Part shown: one piece after another, positions 32,239-41,377 of the stretch
Layout: the number at the start of each line of letters is the position of its first letter
How positions within the stretch are numbered: the first letter of the stretch is position 1
NCBI GenBank assembly: GCA_965216205.1
Contig: OZ244139.1
Location: 4,774,001-4,838,000 of the forward strand
Direction: 5' to 3'
Source: CADEDH01 sp965216205
GTDB taxonomy: Bacteria; Actinomycetota; Acidimicrobiia; Acidimicrobiales; SZUA-35
Length of the DNA stretch: 64,000 nucleotides
Program-made: the position numbers and the translations under genes
Notes under the pieces: generated by a model
What the model was told of the DNA's origin: nothing
The model's input: only the letters and a program-made list of their open reading frames with translations
The model's database searches: none

Positions 32239-33801
32239 CTACGGTTGGGCGACTTCAGCGAAGTTGGTGATGTCGGGCACGAACCCGGTCACGCCGGCGA
32301 TCATCGTGGCGACCACGGTGATGGCGAGCGCAGCGACGAGTGGGGTGGGGACGGCGCCGGCCAGGGGCGCCTCGTCCCCTTCGGGGGTGGGGAGGAACCA
32401 CATCTGCTTGGCGACGTTCAGGTAGTAGAACGCGGCGACCACCGAGTTGATCGCGGCGATCACGGCCAGCACGATGCTCGGCACCGTGTCGGCCTCCAGC
32501 AGCGCGCTGAAGACCTGCCACTTGGCCAGCCAGCCACCCATCGGCGGGACACCGGCGAGCGAGAAGAGGAAGACGGTCATCGCCACGGTCAGACCCGGGG
32601 CGTAGTTGAACATCCCGGCATACGACGAGATCTCGCCCGACCGGGTGCGGCGAGCGGCGGCGATCACCACCGCGAACGCTCCCAGGTTCATCGCGGCGTA
32701 GATGACGATGTAGGTGACGATCGACGAACGGGCGGAGTCGGGCACGGTGCCGTACACCGCCAGCGGCGCGAGCATGTAGCCCGCCTGGGCCACCCCGGAG
32801 TAGGCCAGCATCCGCACGATGTTCGACTGGCGGAGTGCGATCAGGTTGCCGAGCGTCATCGTGGCCGCTGCGAGCACCCAGATGAAGGGCTCGACCACGT
32901 CGGACTGCCCCGGGAAGGCGATGATCACGATCGACACCAACGCCACGAAACCGGCGGCCTTCGACGCCACCGCCAGGAACGCCGTGAGCGGCGTGGGGGC
33001 GCCCTCGTAGGTGTCGGGGGCCCACGTGTGGAACGGAACCGCCGACACCTTGAAGCCGAACCCGATGATCGTGAACAGGATCCCGAGGGTGAGCACGGCC
33101 TGTGACTCGCCGACGTTGAGCGCTTCGGCGATGACCTCGAGCCGGGTGTCGCCGGTGACGCCGTACAACAGCGACATGCCGTAGAGCATGATGGCCGATG
33201 CGAACACGCCCATCAGCATGTACTTGAGCCCGGCCTCGTTCGACTTGAGGTCACGCTTGCGCCAGGCGGCCATGAGGTAGGCCGGGATCGACAGCAACTC
33301 CAGGGCGACGAAGATCGTGATCAGGTCCCGGGCCGACGTCATGACCATCATCCCCAGCACCGAGGCGGCGATGAGCTGGTAGTACTCGCTGTCGTAGTAG
33401 TCGCCCTCGGCCATGTAGTTGGTGCTCAACAGCACCACCACGTAGCCCGAGAGGAGAAACACCCCCTTGAGCACGAGGGAGTACTCGTCGACGACGTAGG
33501 CGCCGATCCCATCGGCGGCCCCGCTCTCCAGGGCACCCTGGAACAGAACCCGGGTGGTACCGTTGTCCCACAGGGTCAGCACGGGGATCATCGCCACGAG
33601 GAAGCCGAGGCCGGTCAGGGCCGGCATGAATCGGCGGGTCCGCTCCAGGCCGATGATGTCGATGATCGTCACCAGCGCGCCGGCGGCGAGCAGCACGAGC
33701 TCGGGGGCGAACGCGTGCCAGTCGATCGGTGGCCGGTCGAAGGGGATCTCCTCGATCACCTCCTGGGCCAGGAGTTGGGCGGCGACGATGCCGGTGGTCA
33801 C
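32239..33801 (-). CDS. nuoN: NADH-quinone oxidoreductase-like subunit N (cluster 1)
   Basis: A 520-residue antiporter-like membrane subunit, about 14 helices, last gene of the first complex I operon. The proton-channel lysine region IGFGFKVSAVPFHTWAPDTY and the broken-helix segments of the Proton_antipo_M family are clear. An Asp-Arg-Pro-rich N terminus precedes the first helix. It starts at a GTG two bases after the nuoM stop. A second nuoN is at 54377, so the genome has two N subunits; this one goes with the nuoEFG-less cluster. Confidence 0.95.
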   Translation of the reverse strand: MTTGIVAAQLLAQEVIEEIPFDRPPIDWHAFAPELVLLAAGALVTIIDIIGLERTRRFMPALTGLGFLVAMIPVLTLWDNGTTRVLFQGALESGAADGIGAYVVDEYSLVLKGVFLLSGYVVVLLSTNYMAEGDYYDSEYYQLIAASVLGMMVMTSARDLITIFVALELLSIPAYLMAAWRKRDLKSNEAGLKYMLMGVFASAIMLYGMSLLYGVTGDTRLEVIAEALNVGESQAVLTLGILFTIIGFGFKVSAVPFHTWAPDTYEGAPTPLTAFLAVASKAAGFVALVSIVIIAFPGQSDVVEPFIWVLAAATMTLGNLIALRQSNIVRMLAYSGVAQAGYMLAPLAVYGTVPDSARSSIVTYIVIYAAMNLGAFAVVIAAARRTRSGEISSYAGMFNYAPGLTVAMTVFLFSLAGVPPMGGWLAKWQVFSALLEADTVPSIVLAVIAAINSVVAAFYYLNVAKQMWFLPTPEGDEAPLAGAVPTPLVAALAITVVATMIAGVTGFVPDITNFAEVAQP

Positions 33802-33803
33802 GT

Positions 33804-35366
33804 TCAGCCTCCCGCCGTCTCGGCGGCGTCACCGAGCGCTTCGAAGACTTGGCCGATGGCCGTCGACGGCCCGTCGGTCACGTCGAACACGAGACCCGGC
33901 ACGAACCCGAGCAGCACGATCAGCACGAGGAGCGGCACCCAGGCAACCCACTCGGTTGGCACCATGTCGTGGACATGGGGGTCGTCGGCGAACTCCTCGG
34001 AGGGAGTGCCGAACGCCGTGCGTTGGAGGAGCCACAGCAGGTACCCGGCGGCGAACACCGTACCGATCGCGGCGACGACCATGTAGACCCGGAACAGGTC
34101 GGTCGACACGCCGGGCGCCGGATTGTAAGCGGCGAGGATCGCGGGGAACTCACCCCAGAACCCGGCCAGGCCCGGCAGGCCGAGGGAGGCCATCGTGGTG
34201 AAACCGAGGATCCAACCCATGCGCGGCGCCTGGACCAGCAGACCGCCCAACCGCTTGATCTCGAGCGTGTGGTAGCGCTCCTTCACCGAGCCGGCGATGA
34301 AGAAGAGCATGCCGGTGATGAGGCCGTGGGCGACCATGCCGAAGATGGCGGCGTTGATGCCGAAGTCGGTGAGGGTGGCGATACCGAGCATCACGTAGCC
34401 CATGTGAGCCACCGAGGAGAACGCGATCAGCCGCTTCATGTCGGTCTGGGCGAGGCACCCGAGCGCACCGTAGATGATGCCGATCACCGCCAGCAGGCCG
34501 ATCCACGGCGCCCACTCCACGGCCGCTTCGGGCAGGATCGGGAGGGCGATGCGGATGAAGCCGTAGGTGCCGAGCTTCAGCAACACGGCAGCCAGGATCA
34601 CCGAGCCCTGGGTGGGAGCCTGGGTGTGGGCGTCGGGCAACCAGGTGTGGAAGGGGAACATCGGGACCTTGATCCCGAAGCCCATGAACATCCCGCCGAA
34701 GATCAGCACTTGGGTGCCGAGGGCGATGTCGCGAGCGGCGACCTCGTCGGCGAGGCCGACCATCGAGAACGTCGTCGACCCGGTGACCCAGTACAGGGCC
34801 AAGAAGCTGACGAGCATCAAGGCCGACCCGAACAGGGTGTAGAGGAAGAACTTGATGGCGGCGTAGAGCCTGTCCTCGCCGCCCCATACGCCGATCATGA
34901 AGTACATCGGCAGGAGCACGACCTCGAAGAACACGAAGAACAGCACGAGGTCTTGGGCCACGAACGTGCCGAGCATGCCGGTGTGGAGCACCAGCATCAG
35001 CATCAGGAACGCCTTGGCGTTCCCGGGCTCTGGAATGTGGTTCCAGGAGTAGACGACGACGAGCGGCGTGACCAGCAGCGTCAGCGCGATGAGCGGGAGC
35101 GACATCCCGTCGACGGCGATCGAGTAGCGGGCGTTGATGACGTCGATCCAGCTCCGGTCGGTGGGGAACTGCAGCGTCCCGGTGGCGTCGTAGTCGAAGT
35201 TGGCGATGATGTAGGCCCCGACAGCGGCGGTGGCGACGCTGAAGATCAGCGCGATCGACTTGTGGGTCTCTTCCTCGTTCTTCGGCACCAGCATCATCAG
35301 GGCTGCCCCGACGAGTGGGAGGAAGACCATGATGGTCAGGCCCCAGTCATTGAGAACGTCGCTCAT
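33804..35366 (-). CDS. nuoM: NADH-quinone oxidoreductase-like subunit M (cluster 1)
   Basis: A 520-residue antiporter-like membrane subunit. The key glutamate lies in VFFEVVLLPMYFMIGVWGG and the channel lysine in GFGIKVPMFPFHTWLPDAHT, both characteristic of NuoM. The ATG is at 35364-35366. The 93-bp gap before it (towards nuoL) contains a short 15-bp direct repeat rather than a gene. The complex pumps protons while passing electrons to quinone; this subunit forms one of the channels. Confidence 0.96.
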   Translation of the reverse strand: MSDVLNDWGLTIMVFLPLVGAALMMLVPKNEEETHKSIALIFSVATAAVGAYIIANFDYDATGTLQFPTDRSWIDVINARYSIAVDGMSLPLIALTLLVTPLVVVYSWNHIPEPGNAKAFLMLMLVLHTGMLGTFVAQDLVLFFVFFEVVLLPMYFMIGVWGGEDRLYAAIKFFLYTLFGSALMLVSFLALYWVTGSTTFSMVGLADEVAARDIALGTQVLIFGGMFMGFGIKVPMFPFHTWLPDAHTQAPTQGSVILAAVLLKLGTYGFIRIALPILPEAAVEWAPWIGLLAVIGIIYGALGCLAQTDMKRLIAFSSVAHMGYVMLGIATLTDFGINAAIFGMVAHGLITGMLFFIAGSVKERYHTLEIKRLGGLLVQAPRMGWILGFTTMASLGLPGLAGFWGEFPAILAAYNPAPGVSTDLFRVYMVVAAIGTVFAAGYLLWLLQRTAFGTPSEEFADDPHVHDMVPTEWVAWVPLLVLIVLLGFVPGLVFDVTDGPSTAIGQVFEALGDAAETAGG

Positions 35367-35420
35367 AGGTGTGCACTCCGATTGGCTGGTGAGGTTCGGG
35401 GATCAGTCATTGGTTCAGTC

Positions 35421-35463
35421 GGCACTCGTTCAGGCGGCACTCGTTCAGGTGGCACTGGCTCAG
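35421..35463. repeat. Three 15-bp direct repeats between nuoL and nuoM
   Basis: GGCACTCGTTCAG occurs at 35421 and 35436, and a variant GGCACTGGCTCAG at 35451, a 15-bp period. The last copy overlaps the nuoL stop codon. It lies inside the operon, in the 93-bp nuoL-nuoM spacer, and does not form a stem. Confidence 0.75.
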
Positions 35464-37691
35464 ACGGCGAAGATGAAGACGGCGACGAGAACGGCCGCTG
35501 CGCCGAACATCAGGGTGGCGTATTGGCGAATCTGGCCGGTCTGGATCTGGCGGAGGAACTGACCGGACTCACTGGCGGTCCGGCCCGAGGCGTTGACGGT
35601 CCCGTCGATCGCACCCTGGTCGACGAACCGGTACACGATACGGCCGACGGCGACCGCCCACCGACCAGCCGTGTTCACGACCCCATCGATCACGTTCTGG
35701 TTGGTCCAGTAGGCCAGCCGGGCGAGCGGGCCCTTCGTGTTGCCGACCACGACGTCGGTGTAGAGGTGATCGAGGTAGTACTTGTTGTCGAGCACGTTGT
35801 AGCCGGCGGCGGCGAGGCTGTTCCTGGAGCGGACCCCGTCGGAGTACTCGGACGCCTTCGGGTCCTTGGCGTAGAGCGCCTGGTAGTAGCGGTACACCAG
35901 GAAGCCGGCGCCGAGGGCGAGGAGGGTGGCCACGATGGCGAGGCTGAGGCTCGGGTTGGCGTGCCCGATCGCCGGGAAGTGGGCCACCCCGGCCGGCTCC
36001 ACCCAGTCCTCGAACAGGTGGGCCCAGCCCGACGGGAGACCGAGCGTTTCCACGAATGCGCTCGGCATGTTGAGGAACCCGACGATCGTGGCCATGGTGG
36101 CCAGGATGATCAGCGGGACGGTGATCCGGTTGCCCGACTCGTGCGGATGGTCATGGCCCCGGTACTCGCCGAAGAAGGTGAGCCACACGGTGCGGGTCAT
36201 GTAGGCCGCGGTCATGGCGGCGGTGATCATGCCGAAGATGAAGGGAAGCCAGTAGGTGCCGTTGCCGTCGGTGCCGGGCCACACACCGGCGCCGGCGAGG
36301 ATCTCGTCTTTCGACCAGAATCCGGCCAGCGGGGGTATTCCTGCGAGCGCAGCGGAGCCGATGATGAACGTCCAGAACGTCTTCGGCATGTATTTGCGGA
36401 GGCCGCCCATGTCGGCCTTCATGTCGAAGCTGTGGTGGCAGGCGTGGCTGACCGAGCCGGCACCGAGGAACAGGCAGGCCTTGAAGAAGGCGTGGGTGAA
36501 GAGGTGGAACATGCCGGCCGTGTAGGCGCCAACGCCGAGTGCCAGCACCATGTAGCCGAGCTGGGAGACGGTGGAGTAGGCGAGAACCTTCTTGATGTCC
36601 CGCTGCACGAACGCCAGCGCGCCGCCGCCGACGGTGGTGAGGCCGCCGATGAACGCCATCAGGTTGAGGCTCGACCCGGCGATGCCGAGTCCCTCCCAGA
36701 ACACCGCGTAGAGCCGGCCGATCATGTAGACCCCGGCGACCACCATCGTGGCGGCGTGGATCAGCGCGGAGACCGGGGTGGGTCCGGCCATCGCATCTGG
36801 CAGCCAGGTGTGGAGGATGAACTGACCCGACTTCGACATGACCGCACCCATGAGGCAGACCGCGGCGATCGTGAGGAGCGTGCCGTCGATCTCGCCGGCG
36901 ACCGCCATGGCGTTGATCTCGATGATGTCGAACGTCCGGCCGGCCCCGAAGTAGAGCACGATCACGCCGATGAGGAGGCCGATGTCGCCGACGCGGTTGG
37001 TGAGGAACGCTTTCAGCGCGGCGTCGGAGTTCGGTTTCTCCTCCCACCAGTGCCCGATCAGCGCGAAGGAGCAGACGCCGACGAGCTCCCAACCCACGAT
37101 CAGTTGCAAGGTGCTGCTCGACAGCACCATGAACAGCATCGCTGCGGTGAACAGCGACAGGAACGCGAAGTAGTGGGTGTAGCGGCGGTCGCCGTTCACG
37201 TAGTCGGTGGAGTAGATGTGGACCAGCAGGGAGATCGTGGTGACGACGAACAGCAGCATCACCGACTGACCGTCGATCAGGGTGCCGATGTTGAAGTCGA
37301 TGCCACCGCTGCCGAACCAGCGGGTATCGGTCACGACGGCGTCGCCCCGGAGTCCTCCGTGGCCGCCCTCCTCCTCCACGAATCGGGCCAGCGACGCCCC
37401 GGCCGCCGACTCACCGTCGACGACCAGACCGTGGTCGCCCTCCTCCTCGGAGTGCTCACCGCTCGACTCGCCTTCCGCTCCCTGGATGTCGCCCACCCAG
37501 GTGAACGTGGTGAGCAGGGCCAGCACGAACGCGGCGCCGACGGCGGTGATGCCGATCTCGGCGCCCTTGAACGGCAGCCGCTTCCCGAAGAAGAGGATCA
37601 ACAGGAACGACGCCGCCGGGAGGGCAGGGATCAACCACGCGTTCTCGTACAGCCAGGGAACAGCGGTTTCAGCAGCTTCGACAGCGAACAC
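35460..37691 (-). CDS. nuoL: NADH-quinone oxidoreductase-like subunit L (cluster 1) with an acidic insert
   Basis: A 743-residue antiporter-like subunit that in complex I carries the long lateral helix. Channel residues are visible in LIVGWELVGVCSFALIG and KSGQFILHTWLPDAMAGPTP, and the C-terminal part includes KYYLDHLYTDVVVGN and the final helices. Unusual is an acidic, Glu/Gly-rich insert at about residues 68-122, in the loop after the second helix, containing SSGEHSEEEGDHG and VEEEGGHGG. Typical homologues are nearer 620-680 residues. The start codon is GTG with only a weak ribosome-binding site. The 109-bp space to nuoK holds a hairpin. Confidence 0.94.
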   Translation of the reverse strand: MFAVEAAETAVPWLYENAWLIPALPAASFLLILFFGKRLPFKGAEIGITAVGAAFVLALLTTFTWVGDIQGAEGESSGEHSEEEGDHGLVVDGESAAGASLARFVEEEGGHGGLRGDAVVTDTRWFGSGGIDFNIGTLIDGQSVMLLFVVTTISLLVHIYSTDYVNGDRRYTHYFAFLSLFTAAMLFMVLSSSTLQLIVGWELVGVCSFALIGHWWEEKPNSDAALKAFLTNRVGDIGLLIGVIVLYFGAGRTFDIIEINAMAVAGEIDGTLLTIAAVCLMGAVMSKSGQFILHTWLPDAMAGPTPVSALIHAATMVVAGVYMIGRLYAVFWEGLGIAGSSLNLMAFIGGLTTVGGGALAFVQRDIKKVLAYSTVSQLGYMVLALGVGAYTAGMFHLFTHAFFKACLFLGAGSVSHACHHSFDMKADMGGLRKYMPKTFWTFIIGSAALAGIPPLAGFWSKDEILAGAGVWPGTDGNGTYWLPFIFGMITAAMTAAYMTRTVWLTFFGEYRGHDHPHESGNRITVPLIILATMATIVGFLNMPSAFVETLGLPSGWAHLFEDWVEPAGVAHFPAIGHANPSLSLAIVATLLALGAGFLVYRYYQALYAKDPKASEYSDGVRSRNSLAAAGYNVLDNKYYLDHLYTDVVVGNTKGPLARLAYWTNQNVIDGVVNTAGRWAVAVGRIVYRFVDQGAIDGTVNASGRTASESGQFLRQIQTGQIRQYATLMFGAAAVLVAVFIFAV

Positions 37692-37717
37692 GGGGGGAGA
37701 TTCCTAGCCCTTCATGT

Positions 37718-37739
37718 GTGCCGGGGTGGCGCCCGGCAC
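37718..37739. other. Intra-operon hairpin between nuoK and nuoL
   Basis: GTGCCGGG (37718-37725) and CCCGGCAC (37732-37739) form a perfect 8-bp stem with a 6-base loop in the 109-bp nuoK-nuoL spacer. On the transcribed strand no T-tract follows, so an mRNA stability or attenuation element is likelier than a terminator. AGCCCTTCAT occurs both at the nuoK end (37802) and just left of the hairpin (37706), hinting at a small duplication. Confidence 0.55.
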
Positions 37740-37800
37740 CTGGAGATCGGCCTGCGGCCGAACATCCCCGGCTGCAGGTTGGTGGTGCCATGCGGTCATC

Positions 37801-38100
37801 TCAGCCCTTCATCAGGTTGGCTTCGGCGACGTTGATACTGCGGCGGTTGCGGTAGATCAACAACACGATCGCCAGTCCGACGCCGACTTCGGCTGCCGCC
37901 ACCGCGATCACGAACAAGGCGAAGACCTGCCCGCCGATGTCGCCGTTGTGGGCGCCGAACGCGACGAGGTTGATGTTGACCGAGTTGAGGATCAGCTCGA
38001 TCGACATCAGGACGAGCACGCCGTTCTTGCGGACGAGCACGCCGTACACCCCGATGCAGAACAGCACAGAGGCGAGGAGCAGGAACTGGTTGAGCAACAT
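37801..38100 (-). CDS. nuoK: NADH-quinone oxidoreductase-like subunit K (cluster 1)
   Basis: A 99-residue three-helix membrane subunit of normal family length. The conserved glutamates are in VLMSIELILNSVNINLVAF and in AVAAAEVGVGLAIVLL. The ATG at 38098-38100 begins the canonical MLLNQFLLLASVL; a longer frame upstream overlaps nuoJ's end and is not needed. It lies 16 bp after nuoJ. Confidence 0.96.
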   Translation of the reverse strand: MLLNQFLLLASVLFCIGVYGVLVRKNGVLVLMSIELILNSVNINLVAFGAHNGDIGGQVFALFVIAVAAAEVGVGLAIVLLIYRNRRSINVAEANLMKG

Positions 38101-38116
38101 CGCGCCGGTCCTTCCC

Positions 38117-38656
38117 TTAGTCGCGCCGGGCCACGACGACCGCACCGATGAGGGCTGCCAGCAGCAGCACCGACAGTGCCTCGAACGGGACGATATAGGT
38201 GGAGAAGATCTCGTCGGAGACCATCTGCGTGGTCTGGGGGGCCATGTTCTCGGGGAGCTCGTCGTCGCCGAAGCCCTCCCACAGGGAGAACGCCATCACC
38301 GCCAGCAGGGCGACCGCCACGAGGCCGCCGAGCCACCGCTGCTCGTGATCGAGATCGGTCTCGGCCCCGATCTTGGCTCTCGTGAGCATGACGCCGAACA
38401 ACAGCAGCACCATGATCGCTCCGAGGTACACGAGGATCTGGGTGGCAGCCACGAACTCGGCGCCCAGGATGACGTAGACCGCGGCGACGGCAGCCAGCAC
38501 CACGAGCAGGTACAGCGCAGCGTGAACCACGTTCGAGGTGGTCACCATCTTCAGCGCGGCGACGATGGCCACGATCGCGATCACGGCGAAGAACACGTTC
38601 ACCACCACGGTCTCGCCGCTCGTGAGCGCCTCCTGGGCGAGCAACATGATGCTCAT
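38117..38656 (-). CDS. nuoJ: NADH-quinone oxidoreductase-like subunit J (cluster 1)
   Basis: A 179-residue subunit with five predicted helices. VVHAALYLLVVLAAVAAVYV followed by GAEFVAATQILVYLGAIMVL is the conserved third-helix region that contains the pi-bulge segment. The start ATG overlaps the nuoI stop by 4 bp (ATGA). Confidence 0.94.
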   Translation of the reverse strand: MSIMLLAQEALTSGETVVVNVFFAVIAIVAIVAALKMVTTSNVVHAALYLLVVLAAVAAVYVILGAEFVAATQILVYLGAIMVLLLFGVMLTRAKIGAETDLDHEQRWLGGLVAVALLAVMAFSLWEGFGDDELPENMAPQTTQMVSDEIFSTYIVPFEALSVLLLAALIGAVVVARRD

Positions 38657-39156
38657 GGTCGAGGCACCTTCTTCGCCTTCACCTCGGCGCCGGCCTCATA
38701 CGACTCGAAGTCGGGGACGGTTTCCATCCACTGGCCGAGCCGTGTCTTGTCGTGCAGGAGATCGGCGATCTTCAGCTCCGAGTACTCGTACTCCGGGCTC
38801 CAGAACAAGGCCTCGAACGGGCAGACCTCCACGCAGATCCCGCAGTACATGCAGAGGCCGTAGTCGATGTCGAACCGGTCGAGCTTGTTGACCTGCCGGG
38901 GCTTGCCTCCGGCCCGGCGGGGCGGCGCCAGCTCTTTGTGGCCCTCGATGTAGATGCACCAGTCGGGGCACTCCCGGGCGCACAGCATGCACGCCGTGCA
39001 GTTCTCCTCGTGGAGCGCGATCACGCCCCGAGCCCGGGGGGCGGGATCTTCCTTCTCGTGGGGGTACTGCACGGTCTCGGCCCCGGTGGTGACCGTCTTG
39101 ACGATCTCCTTGAACGTGACCCCCAACCCCTTGACCACACCGGGTACGAGCGCCAT
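38653..39156 (-). CDS. nuoI: NADH-quinone oxidoreductase-like subunit I (cluster 1)
   Basis: A 167-residue 8Fe ferredoxin-like subunit that carries electrons towards cluster N2. Two complete 4Fe-4S motifs are visible, CTACMLCARECP and CMYCGICVEVCP. The N-terminal GLGVTFKEIVKTVTTGAETV resembles the usual membrane-docking helix. The ATG at 39154-39156 overlaps the nuoH stop by one base (TGATG). Confidence 0.96.
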   Translation of the reverse strand: MALVPGVVKGLGVTFKEIVKTVTTGAETVQYPHEKEDPAPRARGVIALHEENCTACMLCARECPDWCIYIEGHKELAPPRRAGGKPRQVNKLDRFDIDYGLCMYCGICVEVCPFEALFWSPEYEYSELKIADLLHDKTRLGQWMETVPDFESYEAGAEVKAKKVPRP

Positions 39157-40208
39157 CAGAGCACCACCTTCAGCAGACCCGTGACGGCGATGTTGACCAG
39201 CGCCAACGGGATCAGGAACTTCCACGCGAACTTCTGGAGCTGGTCCTCACGGAACCGGGGGTAGGTGAACCGGACCCAGTAGATGATGAACGTCAGCAGC
39301 AGCATCTTGCCGAGCATGATGAGCGGCCCGAGGAAGTTGAACAGGTTCGAGTAGGGGTCGATGCCGAACAGGTCGGTCACGAACGGCGGGACCGACCAGC
39401 CGCCCAGGAACAACACCGACCCGAGGAAGGCGAAGATGTTGGCGGTGGCGAACTCGCCGATGAAGAACAGGAGGAACCGGAAGCCCGAATACTCGGTCAT
39501 GTAGCCCGACACGAGCTCCGACTCGGCGATCGGCATGTCGAACGGGGTCTGGGTGAGCTCTGCCTGCACCGCGACCACGAAGATGAAGAAGCCGACGACC
39601 TGGGTGATGATGAACGGGTTCCCCAGCGCCCCCCACCCGAAGATCTCCCCGTCGATCTGGGCTTCGACGATGCGGCTCATGTTCAGCGACCCCGCCTGGA
39701 TGACCACGCCGACCACGGCGAGCACGAGCGGCAGCTCGTAGGCGATCAGCTGACCGGCGGCCCGGAGCCCGCCGAGGAGTGAGTACTTGGAGGCGCTGGC
39801 CCAGCCGGCCATGAGGATGCCGATCACCGACACCGACGACACCGCGAGCGCGAAGAAGATGCCGGTGTCGAGGTCGGCGAACACCGCGTCTGGTCCGAAC
39901 GGGACCACCAGCACCAGGAGGAACGTGCTCATCAGCACCACGTAGGGGGCGGCGGTGAACACGAAGCGATCGGCCCGCTCGGGCACGATGTCTTCCTTCT
40001 GGGCGAACTTGCCGAGCTCCGCCACCAGCTGGAGGGAGCCGTACGGCCCCGCCTCCATCGGGCCGAGGCGGCTCTGCATGAAGCTCACCATCTTGAACAG
40101 GTAGAGGTAGACGGTGGCGCCGGCCGGGATCAGCACCGCGACGAACGCGAGCACCAGCTTGATGACCGACTCCTGCCAGTACGCGAGTTCCACTGCGAGC
40201 GCGCTCAC
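39156..40208 (-). CDS. nuoH: NADH-quinone oxidoreductase-like subunit H (cluster 1)
   Basis: A 350-residue membrane subunit that forms part of the quinone chamber. The family marks are MQSRLGPMEAGPYGSLQLVA, the GILMAGWASASKYSLLGGLR block, and FDMPIAESELVSGYMTEYSG with the conserved acidic loop. The GTG at 40206-40208 overlaps the nuoD stop (GTGA); the longer open frame upstream reads inside nuoD and is rejected. Confidence 0.96.
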   Translation of the reverse strand: MSALAVELAYWQESVIKLVLAFVAVLIPAGATVYLYLFKMVSFMQSRLGPMEAGPYGSLQLVAELGKFAQKEDIVPERADRFVFTAAPYVVLMSTFLLVLVVPFGPDAVFADLDTGIFFALAVSSVSVIGILMAGWASASKYSLLGGLRAAGQLIAYELPLVLAVVGVVIQAGSLNMSRIVEAQIDGEIFGWGALGNPFIITQVVGFFIFVVAVQAELTQTPFDMPIAESELVSGYMTEYSGFRFLLFFIGEFATANIFAFLGSVLFLGGWSVPPFVTDLFGIDPYSNLFNFLGPLIMLGKMLLLTFIIYWVRFTYPRFREDQLQKFAWKFLIPLALVNIAVTGLLKVVL

Positions 40209-41377
40209 CGGTCGATGTCCCCGAGGATGAAGTACAGCGAGGCCAGGATCGTGATCACGTCGGGCACATAGGTGCCCCGGAGCAGCCACGGACTGATCGA
40301 CATGTTGGAGAAGCTCGCCGAGCGGATCTTGACCCGGAACGGCTCGAGCCCGCCCTGGCTGACGACGTAGTAGCTCATGACGCCGAGCGGGTTCTCGGTG
40401 GCCACGAGGGCCTCACCGGCCGGCACCTTGATGATGCGGGGCACCTTGGCCATGATCGGGCCGCCGGGGATGCCGTCGAGGAGTTGGTCGACGATGTCGC
40501 ACGCCTCCCGGACCTCCTGCAGCCGGACCCAGTACCGGGCGAACGAATCGCCGTCGGGGTGGGTCCACACCTTCCAGTCGACCTGGTCGTAGACCAGCCC
40601 GCAGGGGTTGTCACGGCGGAGGTCCCAGTCGACCCCGGATGCCCGGATGTTGGCCCCCGACAGGCCATACGACAGGCCAACATCGGCCGGTATGACGCCG
40701 ATGCCGCGGGTGCGGGTCTCGAAGATCTCGTTGCCGACGAGCAGATCCTCCATCTGCTGGCAGAACTTGCGGATCTCGTTGAGGCTGCGGCGGGTCTCGT
40801 CGATCCAGCCGGCCGGAAAGTCGTCCTTGACGCCCCCGATGCGGTCGAAGTTGGGGTGGAAGCGCCCGCCGGTCGCAGCCTCGATCTGGTTGAGCACGTG
40901 CTCCCGGTCGCGGAAGGCGTAGAACACGGGCGTGACGGCACCGAGCTGCACGCCCATGTCGCCCAGGAACAGGGTGACGTTGGCGATGCGGGCCATCTCG
41001 AACAGGATCGTGCGGATCCACTGCGCCCGGGGCGGAGCCTCGATCTCCATCAACTGCTCGCAGGCGAGTATGAAGGGCACCTCGTTGGCGAAGCTGCCGA
41101 GCCAGTCGATCCGGTTGATGAGCGTGGTGACCTGGGGATAGGTGCGAACCTCGGCCAGCTTCTCGTAGCCGCGGTGCATGTACCCCATGATCGGATCGGC
41201 CTCGATGACCTGCTCGCCATCGAGCCGGGCCACGATGCGCAACGTGCCGTGGGTAGCGGGGTGCTGAGGTCCGATGTTGAGGGTCATCCCCTCGGCTTCG
41301 AGCTCCACGTTGACCCTGGCGTCGGCCGCCTGGGCGGCGATGTAGGCCAGCGCTCGACGGTCGTCGACGGCGGTCAC
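40205..41377 (-). CDS. nuoD: NADH-quinone oxidoreductase-like subunit D (cluster 1)
   Basis: A 390-residue 49-kDa-type subunit, related to hydrogenase large subunits. The quinone-site histidine is in LNIGPQHPATHGTLR and the nearby tyrosine in IMGYMHRGYEKLAE. It ends with the expected SISPWLLRGTYVPDVITILA and DIDR. Hydrogenase Ni-binding cysteines are absent, as in true complex I. The GTG at 41375-41377 overlaps the nuoC stop (GTGA). It is a plausible substrate of the MidA-type methyltransferase at 30968. Confidence 0.97.
   Translation of the reverse strand: MTAVDDRRALAYIAAQAADARVNVELEAEGMTLNIGPQHPATHGTLRIVARLDGEQVIEADPIMGYMHRGYEKLAEVRTYPQVTTLINRIDWLGSFANEVPFILACEQLMEIEAPPRAQWIRTILFEMARIANVTLFLGDMGVQLGAVTPVFYAFRDREHVLNQIEAATGGRFHPNFDRIGGVKDDFPAGWIDETRRSLNEIRKFCQQMEDLLVGNEIFETRTRGIGVIPADVGLSYGLSGANIRASGVDWDLRRDNPCGLVYDQVDWKVWTHPDGDSFARYWVRLQEVREACDIVDQLLDGIPGGPIMAKVPRIIKVPAGEALVATENPLGVMSYYVVSQGGLEPFRVKIRSASFSNMSISPWLLRGTYVPDVITILASLYFILGDIDR

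Noticed and set aside
37718..37739. Rho-independent terminator inside the nuo operon
   Set aside because: The stem is good but no T-run follows on the transcribed strand, and the next nuo genes continue directly.
33729..37835. A 1368-codon open frame on the plus strand opposite nuoL-nuoM
   Set aside because: Its translation is low-complexity, rich in His, Glu, Gly and Arg, as expected for the antisense of GC-rich membrane-protein genes. The opposite strand encodes clear NuoL and NuoM.
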